IMG/VR virus record: IMGVR_UViG_3300028025_006318
Location: 1 to 32,338 of that record
Direction: 5' to 3' (one strand)
Length of the DNA stretch: 32,338 nucleotides
Source of the DNA: a virus
A program made the position numbers and the translations under genes. The notes under the pieces are model-generated. The model did no database searches and was not told the origin of the DNA. It was given only the letters and a program-made list of their open reading frames with translations. Positions 8,085 to 13,775 of the stretch are shown in pieces. The stretch's first letter is position 1; the number at the start of each line of letters is the position of its first letter.

Positions 8085-8169
8085 AGAGGAGTGGCAGAGC
8101 GGTCGAACGCGGCGGTCTTGAAAACCGTTTTACTGAAAGGTAACGGGGGTTCGAATCCCTCCTCCTCTG
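8085..8169 (+). tRNA. tRNA-Ser (TGA)
   Basis: Acceptor AGAGGAG/CTCCTCT, anticodon stem GCGGT/ACCGT with loop CTTGAAA (TGA), a class II variable arm, and T-loop TTCGAAT. Reads TCA. CCA is not encoded. Confidence 0.94.
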
Positions 8170-8352
8170 CGAACCCCTATGACGAAGGAACTCGATTGGG
8201 AACTGGAAGTGAGGGTACTATACACATAGGGTGTTTTTACAATAGATTGTGACGATTCGAAAGAATGACGGAACGGACGCTAAGAATGAAATGGAAACTG
8301 AAGGATTATCCTTGGAAACAAACCGTACAGACGTTACAATCTTTTTCACTTT
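8170..8352 (+). ncRNA. Putative structured RNA B between tRNA-Ser and tRNA-Asp
   Basis: The 183-nt spacer contains two closed domains. Domain 1 is closed by CCCTATG (8175-8181) and CATAGGG (8225-8231). Domain 2 is closed by an 11-bp helix, AGATTGTGACG (8244-8254) with CGTTACAATCT (8332-8342, one G-T pair). Inside domain 2 are a GNRA-type hairpin ATTC-GAAA-GAAT (8255-8266) and AAGGA-TTA-TCCTT (8301-8313). No ORF of note is present. The compact architecture and position between tRNAs suggest a stable RNA cut out with them. Confidence 0.6.
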
Positions 8353-8426
8353 GGGATGTTAGTAGAGTTGGTCACAATGTCGCCCTGTCACGGCGAAGGT
8401 CACGGGTTCGAGTCCCGTACATCCCG
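8353..8426 (+). tRNA. tRNA-Asp (GTC)
   Basis: Acceptor GGGATGT/ACATCCC, anticodon stem TCGCC/GGCGA with loop CTGTCAC (GTC), T-arm ACGGG TTCGAGT CCCGT, discriminator G. Reads GAC/GAT. Confidence 0.95.
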
Positions 8427-8440
8427 CAAATAAAATCATA

Positions 8441-8794
8441 ATGGCTCATCCAAACTTACATGCAAAATCATCCGCCAAAAAGTTTGGTGGAAAACCTGAG
8501 GACTACATTCATTTACATGAATGGCTAGACGAAACCAAGTCATGGTTTGGTGATTCCTTACATAGAATGTTTCGGCACCATAGTGAGGGGATATTCGAAA
8601 TGGAAAAAAGGTTTGGTACCGAATTCAAAAACTCAGATGGAAAAACGGTTTATACCCGTTATGTTGGTGAACAACATGTCAAGGAAGATTGTAACAACTA
8701 CATTCCATCCGCAAAAGAATGGGTTAATAATGTTGCGTCCAGTCAAAGACCACAGTGGATGTTGAAGACCATCAAATTAGAATTCGAAGACTGA
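8441..8794 (+). CDS. DUF6915 family protein
   Basis: The 117-residue protein starts MAHPNLHAKSSAKKFGGKP and contains the conserved His-rich stretch LHRMFRHHSEGIFEMEKRFG, then GEQHVKEDCNNYIPSAKEWV. I recognise this pattern as the DUF6915 family, common in phages and bacteria, of unknown biochemistry; the clustered histidines suggest a metal-binding site. Length matches the family. It starts 14 nt after tRNA-Asp, so it is probably transcribed with the tRNA array, and is followed 11 nt later by another gene. Confidence 0.8.
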   Translation: MAHPNLHAKSSAKKFGGKPEDYIHLHEWLDETKSWFGDSLHRMFRHHSEGIFEMEKRFGTEFKNSDGKTVYTRYVGEQHVKEDCNNYIPSAKEWVNNVASSQRPQWMLKTIKLEFED

Positions 8795-8805
8795 TATTTA
8801 TTTGT

Positions 8806-9501
8806 ATGGAAAATATATTAACACCAAACGAAAAAAAATATTTAGGAAAAATATCAAGGTATCTTAAATCGATGGGAATGAGCTATGGAGAAATTCAATT
8901 TGAAATGGAACCGGACGACGACGAAATTTCATACAGGGAAAATTATTTTCCAACCAATTTTGAAAATAATTATACCGCAGAAATACCGGACGGCCTTGTG
9001 CCAATATTGAAAAAAATTATTGACTATGTTGATGATGAAGGATTATATGACGAGGTACCTAATGATGCTTACATCGATTATCAAAGATTCGAAATAACGA
9101 TTGATAGTGATAAAAGAGAAATATCTTTAACACACTCCTATAGTTATCAAATTGAGGGAGGTTCAGAAGGTGTCGAATACGATGATATAATTGAAGAGTG
9201 GGAAGAAAAAGGAATTTTTAATATGGTCGAAATTCCTGAAGACAATTATTTGGCCTTAAAGTATAATGGAGGTGGAGATAGTGGATACATCGAATCGAAT
9301 TTTGAGAGTGGACAATCTGTACCACCCCCTGTAGAAGAATGGTGTTATCAACAATTGGAAGAAAACTTCGGAGGTTGGGAAATAAATGAAGGATCTCAAG
9401 GTGAATTCCAATTTGATTTTAATGAAAAAACAGTTATATTATCACACGCGTACAACATTGAAGAGTCTAGATCCAACACACTGTGGGAAGAAGAATTTTA
9501 A
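8806..9501 (+). CDS. Acidic hypothetical protein
   Basis: The 231-residue product is rich in Asp, Glu and Tyr. The ATG at 8806 is preferred over an in-frame upstream start because a TATTTATTT box ends 3-4 nt before it and the upstream option would overlap the DUF6915 gene. The central region (residues about 60-130) looks like alternating beta strands and acidic loops; TAEIPDGLVPILKKIIDYV looks helical. No known motif is seen. Strong acidity could mean DNA mimicry, but there is no direct evidence for that. Confidence 0.68.
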   Translation: MENILTPNEKKYLGKISRYLKSMGMSYGEIQFEMEPDDDEISYRENYFPTNFENNYTAEIPDGLVPILKKIIDYVDDEGLYDEVPNDAYIDYQRFEITIDSDKREISLTHSYSYQIEGGSEGVEYDDIIEEWEEKGIFNMVEIPEDNYLALKYNGGGDSGYIESNFESGQSVPPPVEEWCYQQLEENFGGWEINEGSQGEFQFDFNEKTVILSHAYNIEESRSNTLWEEEF

Positions 9502-9518
9502 GATGATTTATTAAATTT

Positions 9519-10169
9519 ATGGTGGAAACAACAATTATCAACGAAGATTTTAGAAACTGCGACATACCAACAGGATTAACAATAACCGACCCACCTTATA
9601 ATCAAGAATATTCCTATAACGAATATAAAGACAAATTAAGCGAACAGGATTATATTGAACTATTATCCAAAATCCCAACTCCTTGTGTCATTATTCATTA
9701 CCCCGAAGAAACAATCAACTTGTTACCAAAGGCAATTAACGCCAAATGTGAACAGGTTGTTTGTTGGGTGTATAACTCCAACACAGGAAAACAAAGTCGA
9801 TTGATATCATGGTGGGGTTGTAAGCCTGACTTCAGGAAAGTCAGACAGGAATATAAAAATCTCAAAGACAAACGTATTCAAAAAAGAATTGCCGAAGGAA
9901 AGACTGGTGCCAAACTTTATGATTGGTGGGAAATCAACCAAGTCAAAAATGTTAGCAAGGAAAAGACCGAGCACCCTTGTCAAATTCCCGAAGAAGTAAT
10001 CCGAAGAATTATCCTAACAACCGCACAACCAAATCAAACAATTATTGATGTGTTTGGTGGAAGTGGAACAACAAGTAAGGTTGCTCAAGAGTTGGGATTC
10101 AACTCTATTAGTTATGAAATCGATGAGAAGTATTGTGAAATTATGAAACATCGGGTTGAAAGTATCTGA
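9519..10169 (+). CDS. Orphan DNA methyltransferase (N6-adenine or N4-cytosine, beta-type order)
   Basis: The 216-residue enzyme has catalytic motif IV, DPPY, at residues 24-27 and the AdoMet-binding motif I, DVFGGSGTT, near residues 177-185, followed by an acidic strand end (YEID). The order DPPY then FxGxG marks a beta-class amino-methyltransferase transferring a methyl group from AdoMet to adenine N6 or cytosine N4. HPCQIPEEVIRRII before motif I is typical of the family. At 216 residues it is compact, with a short target-recognition region. No restriction gene lies nearby, so it likely protects phage DNA or alters regulation. It lies 17 nt after the acidic gene. Confidence 0.92.
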   Translation: MVETTIINEDFRNCDIPTGLTITDPPYNQEYSYNEYKDKLSEQDYIELLSKIPTPCVIIHYPEETINLLPKAINAKCEQVVCWVYNSNTGKQSRLISWWGCKPDFRKVRQEYKNLKDKRIQKRIAEGKTGAKLYDWWEINQVKNVSKEKTEHPCQIPEEVIRRIILTTAQPNQTIIDVFGGSGTTSKVAQELGFNSISYEIDEKYCEIMKHRVESI

Positions 10170-10186
10170 AACTTTCATTATATTTG
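10155..10186 (+). promoter_or_regulatory. Bacteroidota-type promoter for tRNA-Leu
   Basis: GTTG (10155-10158), 20-nt spacer, TATATTTG (10179-10186), ending 9 nt before tRNA-Leu and overlapping the methyltransferase 3' end. Confidence 0.6.
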
Positions 10187-10195
10187 TTAAACAAT

Positions 10196-10277
10196 GTCGG
10201 GGTGTTGGAATGGTAGACAAGATTGACTTAAAATCAATTGGCCAAAAGCCGTGAGGGTTCGAGTCCCTCTCCTGATA
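10196..10277 (+). tRNA. tRNA-Leu (TAA)
   Basis: Acceptor GTCGGGG/TCCTGAT (with G-T pairs), anticodon stem ATTGA/TCAAT with loop CTTAAAA (TAA), class II variable arm, T-arm GAGGG TTCGAGT CCCTC. Reads TTA, a common leucine codon in this AT-rich genome. Confidence 0.92.
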
Positions 10278-10279
10278 CA

Positions 10280-10593
10280 AACACTATCGTTCTTTGGAAT
10301 AAAGGAGAAAATTATATGGATTTAGTATCATTTATTTTAGGAATGTCTATAGTTGTGGTCATTGCTATGGCAGTGGTTGTGGTTATTACTTTTGTTAGAG
10401 TGAATAAACAGGAGGAAAAAATTAAACAAATAGAACAGTTTCTCACAAGAGAAATTGAAAATCAAATGAGAGATCGTGATAGAATTATTGACGATATTTA
10501 TCGAACAATCGATTCACGACTTGATAAACTTGAAAGTAGATTAACTGCCGCAAGGCATAAAGATTAAATAAAACTTTCAAAGACGATAGTGTT
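10280..10593. repeat. 16-bp inverted repeat flanking a small membrane-protein gene
   Basis: Left arm AACACTATCGT-t-CTTTG (10280-10296) is complementary to right arm CAAAGACGATAGTGTT (10578-10593), 16 pairs with one bulged T. The arms enclose the gene at 10316-10567 and could close its mRNA into one large stem-loop. Confidence 0.7.
10316..10567 (+). CDS. Small single-pass membrane protein
   Basis: The 83-residue protein has a transmembrane helix at residues about 4-27 (FILGMSIVVVIAMAVVVVIT) followed by a charged coiled-coil-like tail (QEEKIKQIEQFLTREIENQM, RLDKLESRL). The ATG at 10316 is preceded by a clear Shine-Dalgarno-like AAAGGAG at suitable distance, unusual in this window. It lies between tRNA-Leu and the DUF6435 gene, inside a 16-bp inverted repeat. 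The architecture resembles small phage inner-membrane spanin- or regulator-like proteins, but no family is recognised. Confidence 0.75.
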   Translation: MDLVSFILGMSIVVVIAMAVVVVITFVRVNKQEEKIKQIEQFLTREIENQMRDRDRIIDDIYRTIDSRLDKLESRLTAARHKD

Positions 10594-10604
10594 ATTCACA
10601 TATT

Positions 10605-10769
10605 ATGTTCGGATTATTCAAGAAGAAAACAGAAAAAGAAAAACTACAGGAAACTTATAATAAGTTGTTGAAAGAGGCTTACACGGCTTCTCATTCCAAC
10701 AGAACACTGGCAGACAAGATTATGGCGGAAGCCGAAGAAGTTGGTAAAAAAATTGATTTGATAAATTAA
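10605..10769 (+). CDS. DUF6435 (Lacal_2735-like) small protein
   Basis: The 54-residue protein begins MFGLFKKKTEKEKLQETYNK and continues LLKEAYTASHSNRTLADKIM with AEAEEVGKKI. This is the DUF6435/Lacal_2735 pattern found mainly in marine Bacteroidota: a short hydrophobic N-terminus, Lys cluster, and a helical remainder. Function is unknown. It supports a flavobacterial host or past gene exchange with one. It follows the right arm of the inverted repeat and precedes tRNA-Arg by 9 nt. Confidence 0.85.
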   Translation: MFGLFKKKTEKEKLQETYNKLLKEAYTASHSNRTLADKIMAEAEEVGKKIDLIN

Positions 10770-10778
10770 ATATTACAT

Positions 10779-10852
10779 GGCCCAGTAGCTCAGCTGAATA
10801 GAGTACATCACTTCTAATGATATGGTCCCAGGTTTGAATCCTGGCTGGGTCA
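10779..10852 (+). tRNA. tRNA-Arg (TCT)
   Basis: Acceptor GGCCCAG/CTGGGTC, D-stem GCTC/GAGT, anticodon loop CTTCTAA (TCT) on an imperfect stem, T-arm CCAGG TTTGAAT CCTGG. Reads AGA, a favoured arginine codon here. Confidence 0.9.
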
Positions 10853-10895
10853 CAAGTTATTTTTAATAAAGGAACACTTTTACTCTATCCGTTTG

Positions 10896-10904
10896 TATTT
10901 ATAT
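10896..10904 (+). promoter_or_regulatory. TATTTATAT box 3 nt before a start codon
   Basis: TATTTATAT ends 3 nt before the ATG at 10908 and decides that start over an upstream in-frame ATG at 10893. Confidence 0.45.
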
Positions 10905-10907
10905 AAT

Positions 10908-11534
10908 ATGAAAACAAAATGCAAATGGTGTGAAGAAGTGTTTGATACTTCTGAAAAACCAAAAGGATGGATGGCTAACCACAGTCGATGGTGTAATATG
11001 AACCCCAAAAGAGAGGAATACGAAAAAACTTTGTCGACTGTCAGAAATAAAAACATTACATCAGAAACCCGTGAAAAAATGAAAGTTGGAATTTCAAATG
11101 CTCACAAAAGAGGGGTATATGACCATGTGGATTTTGGAAAGTCATTTAGAGGAAAATCACACAAACCAGAAACTATCGAAATCTTACGACAAAAAGCATT
11201 AAACTCAAATCATAGGAGACTCAGAAAAGGTGTTGTAGAATACAAAGGAATATTACTGGATAGTAGTTGGGAACTTGCTTTGGCTGTCCGACTAGATGAA
11301 GTGAATATAAAATGGATTAGACCTGAACCTATTAAGTGGAAAGATTCGAATGGATACGAACACAATTACTTTCCCGATTTTTATTTGACGGACTATGATT
11401 TGTACTTAGATCCGAAAAATCCTGCAGCATTTCTTAATCAAAAAGAAAAAGTCGATATTTTGAAAAAAACATATGATAATCTGAGATTTATTTTGAGTTT
11501 GAAAGAATGTAAAGAATTCAATATAAATTCATAA
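10908..11534 (+). CDS. Putative homing endonuclease, paralogue of the 7163 gene
   Basis: The 208-residue protein has the same layout as the gene at 7163: zinc finger Cys5, Cys8, His25, Cys29; basic NUMOD-like middle (TSETREKMKVGISNAHKRG, SHKPETIEILRQKAL); and a nuclease-like domain (ILLDSSWELALAVRLDEVNI, then NYFPDFYLTDYDLYLDPKN). The position of the catalytic E-x-K of the paralogue reads D-P-K here, so activity may be changed or lost. It lies between tRNA-Arg and a small-RNA unit. The ATG at 10908 was chosen because of the TATTTATAT box just before it. Confidence 0.82.
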   Translation: MKTKCKWCEEVFDTSEKPKGWMANHSRWCNMNPKREEYEKTLSTVRNKNITSETREKMKVGISNAHKRGVYDHVDFGKSFRGKSHKPETIEILRQKALNSNHRRLRKGVVEYKGILLDSSWELALAVRLDEVNIKWIRPEPIKWKDSNGYEHNYFPDFYLTDYDLYLDPKNPAAFLNQKEKVDILKKTYDNLRFILSLKECKEFNINS

Positions 11535-11546
11535 AGGGAAAAAACA

Positions 11547-11577
11547 TTTGACAAAATAAAAATATTTCATACATTAG
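11547..11577 (+). promoter_or_regulatory. Bacteroidota-type promoter for a small RNA
   Basis: TTTG (11547-11550), 19-nt spacer, TACATTAG (11570-11577; one mismatch to TAnnTTTG), followed by the structured RNA and a strong terminator. Confidence 0.6.
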
Positions 11578-11583
11578 AAGTAC

Positions 11584-11757
11584 TTATCAATACAATGAGA
11601 ACTACAGGTCAACATATTAACAGTAATGGTCAACAAGAGAATTGTTGGTATGAAGGTATTTGCCCTGTAGTTCGGATGTCATAGAAAGTAATTTTTTAAT
11701 TTAAGTTAAATTAAATTTTTAGACCCCGAACTCTTAAAAAAAGTTTGGGGTTTTTTT
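11584..11757 (+). ncRNA. Putative free-standing small RNA with own promoter and terminator
   Basis: GAACTACAGG (11599-11608) pairs perfectly with CCTGTAGTTC (11664-11673), enclosing the hairpin CAACA-AGAGAAT-TGTTG (11631-11647). The unit is bounded by a promoter and a strong terminator, so it looks like an independent stable RNA of about 170 nt. A 29-codon ORF starting MRTTGQHINSN (11595-11684) overlaps it; the extended complementarity fits RNA structure better than coding, but a short peptide cannot be excluded. The exact 5' end is inferred from the promoter. Confidence 0.6.
11724..11757 (+). terminator. Rho-independent terminator of the small RNA
   Basis: Stem CCCCGAACT/AGTTTGGGG (one G-T pair) followed by seven T. 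Confidence 0.88.
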
Positions 11758-11767
11758 ATGACATGTT

Positions 11768-11797
11768 TTTGTTCTTTGAAATATTGTAGTATCTTTG
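11768..11797 (+). promoter_or_regulatory. Strong Bacteroidota-type promoter for the second tRNA block
   Basis: TTTG (11768-11771), 18-nt spacer, perfect TATCTTTG (11790-11797), ending 12 nt before tRNA-Glu. Confidence 0.75.
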
Positions 11798-11809
11798 TAA
11801 GACAAACAA

Positions 11810-11881
11810 GCTCCCATAGTGAAGGGGTTATCACGACACACTTTCTATGTGTAGTCCTCGGTTCAAATCCGGGTGGGAGTA
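11810..11881 (+). tRNA. tRNA-Glu (TTC)
   Basis: Acceptor GCTCCCA/TGGGAGT, D-stem GTGA/TCAC, anticodon stem ACACA/TGTGT with loop CTTTCTA (TTC), T-loop TTCAAAT. Reads GAA/GAG. Confidence 0.94.
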
Positions 11882-12000
11882 CAAACAGGTTTAGATTGAG
11901 GACGCTTAACCAGCAGAATCATGACGTAACCTAAGTGAAATTGATATAAACTGGCCGAGGTGGTTCTTGGAGAAGTGTTGATAAAGTAACTAAAAACATT
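11882..12000 (+). other. Non-coding tRNA spacer with weak structure
   Basis: This 119-nt stretch has no gene. AGGTT (11887-11891) can pair with AACCT (11928-11932). A segment near 11952 (TGGCCGAGGTGG) resembles the 5' part of a class II tRNA and may be a remnant. The structure is weaker than in the other spacers. Confidence 0.3.
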
Positions 12001-12114
12001 AGTCAGTTGGCGGAATGGTGTCAAATATAATCCCTCCACTCAATAGGGATGAAGGTAATAACGAGGGTAATCGGGAATAACTTCATATTACAGGTTCGAA
12101 TCCTGTCCTGACTA
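12001..12114 (+). tRNA. Abnormal tRNA-like element 1, long variable arm, anticodon unclear
   Basis: Acceptor-like AGTCAGT...CCTGACT ends, a D-arm (TTGG/TCAA) and a canonical T-arm ACAGG TTCGAAT CCTGT bracket an anticodon-like hairpin ATCCCT/AGGGAT with a 9-nt loop, and a 39-nt variable region with GAAG (12051-12054) and CTTC (12081-12084). At 114 nt it is far longer than a normal tRNA. The anticodon cannot be assigned. Confidence 0.6.
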
Positions 12115-12133
12115 CAAACTAAAAACAAAAGTT

Positions 12134-12325
12134 ATGGAACAGAAAAAATTAGTAGAACAGTTAATTAAGGCATCAAATAAAATTTCTAAAAATAGAAAAC
12201 CGAGTGCAAATTATATACACCTAAGTGAAGAATATATTCAAGAGCAAGCAAATGAACGAAAAATTTCATTTGATAATATGGTAGAAATTATCAAAAAGGA
12301 ACTGACGCCTAAAACAAATCCTTAA
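12134..12325 (+). CDS. Small hypothetical protein
   Basis: A 63-residue basic/acidic mixed helical protein (LVEQLIKASNKISKNRK, EQANERKISFDNMVEIIKKE). No motif is recognised. The leader AAAAGTT-ATG is the same as at 13210 and 13321, which supports expression as one of a set of small genes scattered among the tRNAs. Likely accessory. Confidence 0.58.
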   Translation: MEQKKLVEQLIKASNKISKNRKPSANYIHLSEEYIQEQANERKISFDNMVEIIKKELTPKTNP

Positions 12326-12337
12326 GTCAAAAAAGAA

Positions 12338-12568
12338 ATGAAACAGACAGCGGTAGATTGGTTAGTTGAACAATATACTCAAGGCGATTACAGTTGGGAA
12401 GTATATGAACAAGCCAAAGAAATGGACAAGGAGCAGCAAAAACAAATGTTAATAGGTCTTTTGAATTGGATGAATAAAGTGGCACAAGATAATCCTATGG
12501 CTTTTGAAACTGATTCTGAGGATATAGTAGATATGTATTTGCGAGGATATTACACTAAAGAGAAATAA
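12338..12568 (+). CDS. Small hypothetical protein
   Basis: The 76-residue acidic protein (AVDWLVEQYTQGDYSWEVYE, EDIVDMYLRGYYTKEK) is rich in Trp and Tyr and appears fully helical. It begins 12 nt after the stop of the preceding small gene, so the two are probably co-transcribed. This pattern of small tryptophan-containing acidic ORFs resembles other T4-type phage accessory proteins, but I recognise no family. Confidence 0.6.
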   Translation: MKQTAVDWLVEQYTQGDYSWEVYEQAKEMDKEQQKQMLIGLLNWMNKVAQDNPMAFETDSEDIVDMYLRGYYTKEK

Positions 12569-12575
12569 TTAATAT

Positions 12576-12718
12576 AGTCAGGTGGCGAAATTGGTAGACG
12601 TGTAATGGGTGATTGATTAGTCGGGCCGTGAGACATCACATTAAATATGTTGACCATCCCGAAGAACCGAATAAAATTGGTCTTTTCAATCATACAGGAT
12701 CAAATCCTGTCCTGACTA
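12576..12718 (+). tRNA. Abnormal tRNA-like element 2 with about 60-nt insertion
   Basis: Ends AGTCAGG/CCTGACT and a Leu/Ser-like D-arm (GGCGAAATTGGTAGACG) mark a tRNA, but it is 143 nt long. TGATTGA near 12612 pairs with TCAATCA near 12697; inside lie TCGGG/CCCGA and an ACC...GGT hairpin. The T-arm has loop ATCAAAT rather than TTCAAAT. Placement of the helix suggests an insertion within the anticodon arm. The anticodon cannot be assigned. Confidence 0.55.
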
Positions 12719-12954
12719 CTGACACGAGAGACAACCGAAGGCATACTAGACACTGTTTAGGCAATGGGAACGATCACACAGAATACCTCTCTCTCGTAGG
12801 TAAGTTTCAAGTTCTGTTGACTGTGGGGAATAGACCCACTCTATTATAACGTGTTGTACCCTTGAGAAAGGAGACATAAAGATGAGTGACATTACTTGAA
12901 TTATGGAAAACATAATCGTGCACTACAACACAGAGGACTTCTCATCCTCAACAT
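12719..12954 (+). ncRNA. Putative structured RNA D between two tRNA-like elements
   Basis: This 236-nt spacer holds several stems: ACGAGAGA (12724-12731) with TCTCTCGT (12790-12797); hairpin GTGGG-GAATAGA-CCCAC (12823-12839); GTGTTGTA (12851-12858) with TACAACAC (12924-12931) enclosing TTATG-GAAAA-CATAA (12901-12915); and hairpin GAGGA-CTTCTCA-TCCTC (12933-12949). The number and length of helices in one stretch is hard to explain by chance. No supported ORF. Confidence 0.6.
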
Positions 12955-13035
12955 AGTCAGGTAGTGTAAAAGTAACTCGTGGGTGACGCTGAAAAGCAAA
13001 AGACCAAGCAACAGGGGCAGTACCTGTCCTGACTA
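12955..13035 (+). tRNA. Abnormal tRNA-like element 3, degenerate loops
   Basis: AGTCAGG (12955-12961) and CCTGACT (13028-13034) give a perfect acceptor, and ACAGG/CCTGT a T-stem, but the T-loop is GGCAGTA rather than TTCRANN and no normal anticodon arm is found (a GCT-GAAA-AGC hairpin occupies the middle). Length (81 nt) is tRNA-like. Either a decayed tRNA or a tRNA mimic. Confidence 0.5.
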
Positions 13036-13049
13036 CAAATAAAAAATAT

Positions 13050-13184
13050 ATGAAATGGATTATTAGACAATTTGGAAACGTATGGTGTTTATTTGTACAT
13101 GGCTTTGTTTTAGATAAACATAAAATGCATAAACCCTATGGACCACAAGAATGTCAAAAATGTGGTAGGTGGTGGGATTTATAA
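13050..13184 (+). CDS. Tiny hypothetical protein with CxxC
   Basis: A 44-residue ORF begins MKWIIRQFGNVWCLFVHG and ends with ECQKCGRWWDL, where Cys-x-x-Cys plus upstream His residues could bind a metal. The basic/aromatic composition and stop directly before a tRNA-like fragment suggest a compact phage accessory gene. No family is recognised. The start has an A-rich leader (AAAAAATAT-ATG). Confidence 0.5.
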   Translation: MKWIIRQFGNVWCLFVHGFVLDKHKMHKPYGPQECQKCGRWWDL

Positions 13185-13185
13185 T

Positions 13186-13193
13186 AGTCAGGT
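13186..13193 (+). repeat. Orphan 5' end of the AGTCAGG tRNA-like family
   Basis: AGTCAGGT occurs here in the same ATAGTCAGGTG-type context as elements at 12576 and 12955, but is followed by A-rich sequence and a small ORF, not a tRNA body. It looks like a truncated copy, perhaps marking a past insertion or deletion. Confidence 0.45.
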
Positions 13194-13209
13194 GAAAAAA
13201 TTAAAAGTT

Positions 13210-13311
13210 ATGAGTAAAGAAGAAATTAAAGAATGGATTGATAGATGGTCAAGGCTAGAACCATCCCCTCAAATAGATATGACAATTAAGATTTGGTATA
13301 GACTTTTGTAA
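13210..13311 (+). CDS. Tiny hypothetical ORF
   Basis: A 33-residue ORF (MSKEEIKEWIDRWSRLEPSP then QIDMTIKIWYRLL) with the AAAAGTT-ATG leader shared with 12134 and 13321. It is probably one helix plus a basic aromatic tail. It starts 9 nt before the stop-to-ATG gap leading to the next ORF, suggesting co-transcription. Too short for a family call. Confidence 0.42.
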   Translation: MSKEEIKEWIDRWSRLEPSPQIDMTIKIWYRLL

Positions 13312-13320
13312 TTAAAAGTT

Positions 13321-13527
13321 ATGGAAAAAGAAATAAGTAAAGAAACTGATGAGTTTATTGATAAATTAGACCATCTGTGTTGGGAACATGGTTTTGAAAT
13401 TTGGCCAACTGACACTATTAACGCAAGAAATGAAGACGGTTCATACCCCACCTTTACTATTCATAATATAGGTAGTGGTGAAAGAGTAAGATTGATATAT
13501 GTCGATGGTGACGGAAGAGGTAAATAA
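13321..13527 (+). CDS. Small hypothetical protein
   Basis: The 68-residue protein (ETDEFIDKLDHLCWEHGFEI, then YPTFTIHNIGSGERVRLIYV) appears to have an N-terminal helix and C-terminal beta strands, a compact alpha/beta fold. The leader is AAAAGTT-ATG. No known motif. It is followed 7 nt later by tRNA-like element 4. Confidence 0.58.
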   Translation: MEKEISKETDEFIDKLDHLCWEHGFEIWPTDTINARNEDGSYPTFTIHNIGSGERVRLIYVDGDGRGK

Positions 13528-13534
13528 TTAGGAT

Positions 13535-13642
13535 AGTTAGGTGGCGGAATTGGTAGACGCTAGGGAGTTGGTACAAAAACTCTATCAGATGCATTGATAA
13601 TGTACCTCATACATCATACAGGTTCGAATCCGGTTCTAACTA
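13535..13642 (+). tRNA. Abnormal tRNA-like element 4 (Leu-like D-arm), long variable arm
   Basis: Acceptor AGTTAGG/TCTAACT, D-arm GCGG...CGC with GGTAGAC, T-loop TTCGAAT. Its anticodon arm is AGGGAGTT (13562-13569) with AACTCTAT (13578-13585), an 8-bp stem with one mismatch and an 8-nt loop GGTACAAA. A 32-nt variable region contains ATGTA-CCTCA-TACAT. Total 108 nt. CAA in the loop may hint at Leu, but the loop is not canonical. Confidence 0.6.
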
Positions 13643-13707
13643 CGCAAAAAACAAATAAGATGGAGTTTCTTTACCCTTTCGAGGATGAGTTTTAGAAATC
13701 TAAAATT

Positions 13708-13775
13708 AGTCAGGTGGTGTAAATGGCAGCACACAGTAGTTAACTGAGGAGCGGGTTAGAAACCCGTCCTGACAC
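13708..13775 (+). tRNA. Short abnormal tRNA-like element 5, possibly tRNA-Asn (GTT)
   Basis: GTCAGG/CCTGAC acceptor, D-arm GTGT/GCAC, T-arm GCGGG TTAGAAA CCCGT (C56 replaced by A). The anticodon hairpin CAG-TAGTTAA-CTG would show GTT, but position 33 is A, not the near-universal U, and the stem is weak. Length only 68 nt. Either a very divergent tRNA-Asn or a decayed copy of the AGTCAGG family. Confidence 0.5.

Noticed and set aside
8064-8252. ORF across tRNA-Ser
   Set aside because: It reads through a clear tRNA gene; a shadow frame.
9519-10169. Complete restriction-modification system
   Set aside because: Only the methyltransferase is present; neighbouring genes show no restriction nuclease.
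12613-12849. ORF across tRNA-like element 2 and RNA D
   Set aside because: It covers structured RNA and has no leader or protein-like composition.
13186-13193. Insertion-sequence terminal repeat
   Set aside because: No transposase, matching end or target duplication is seen; it is better explained as a truncated member of the AGTCAGG tRNA-like family.
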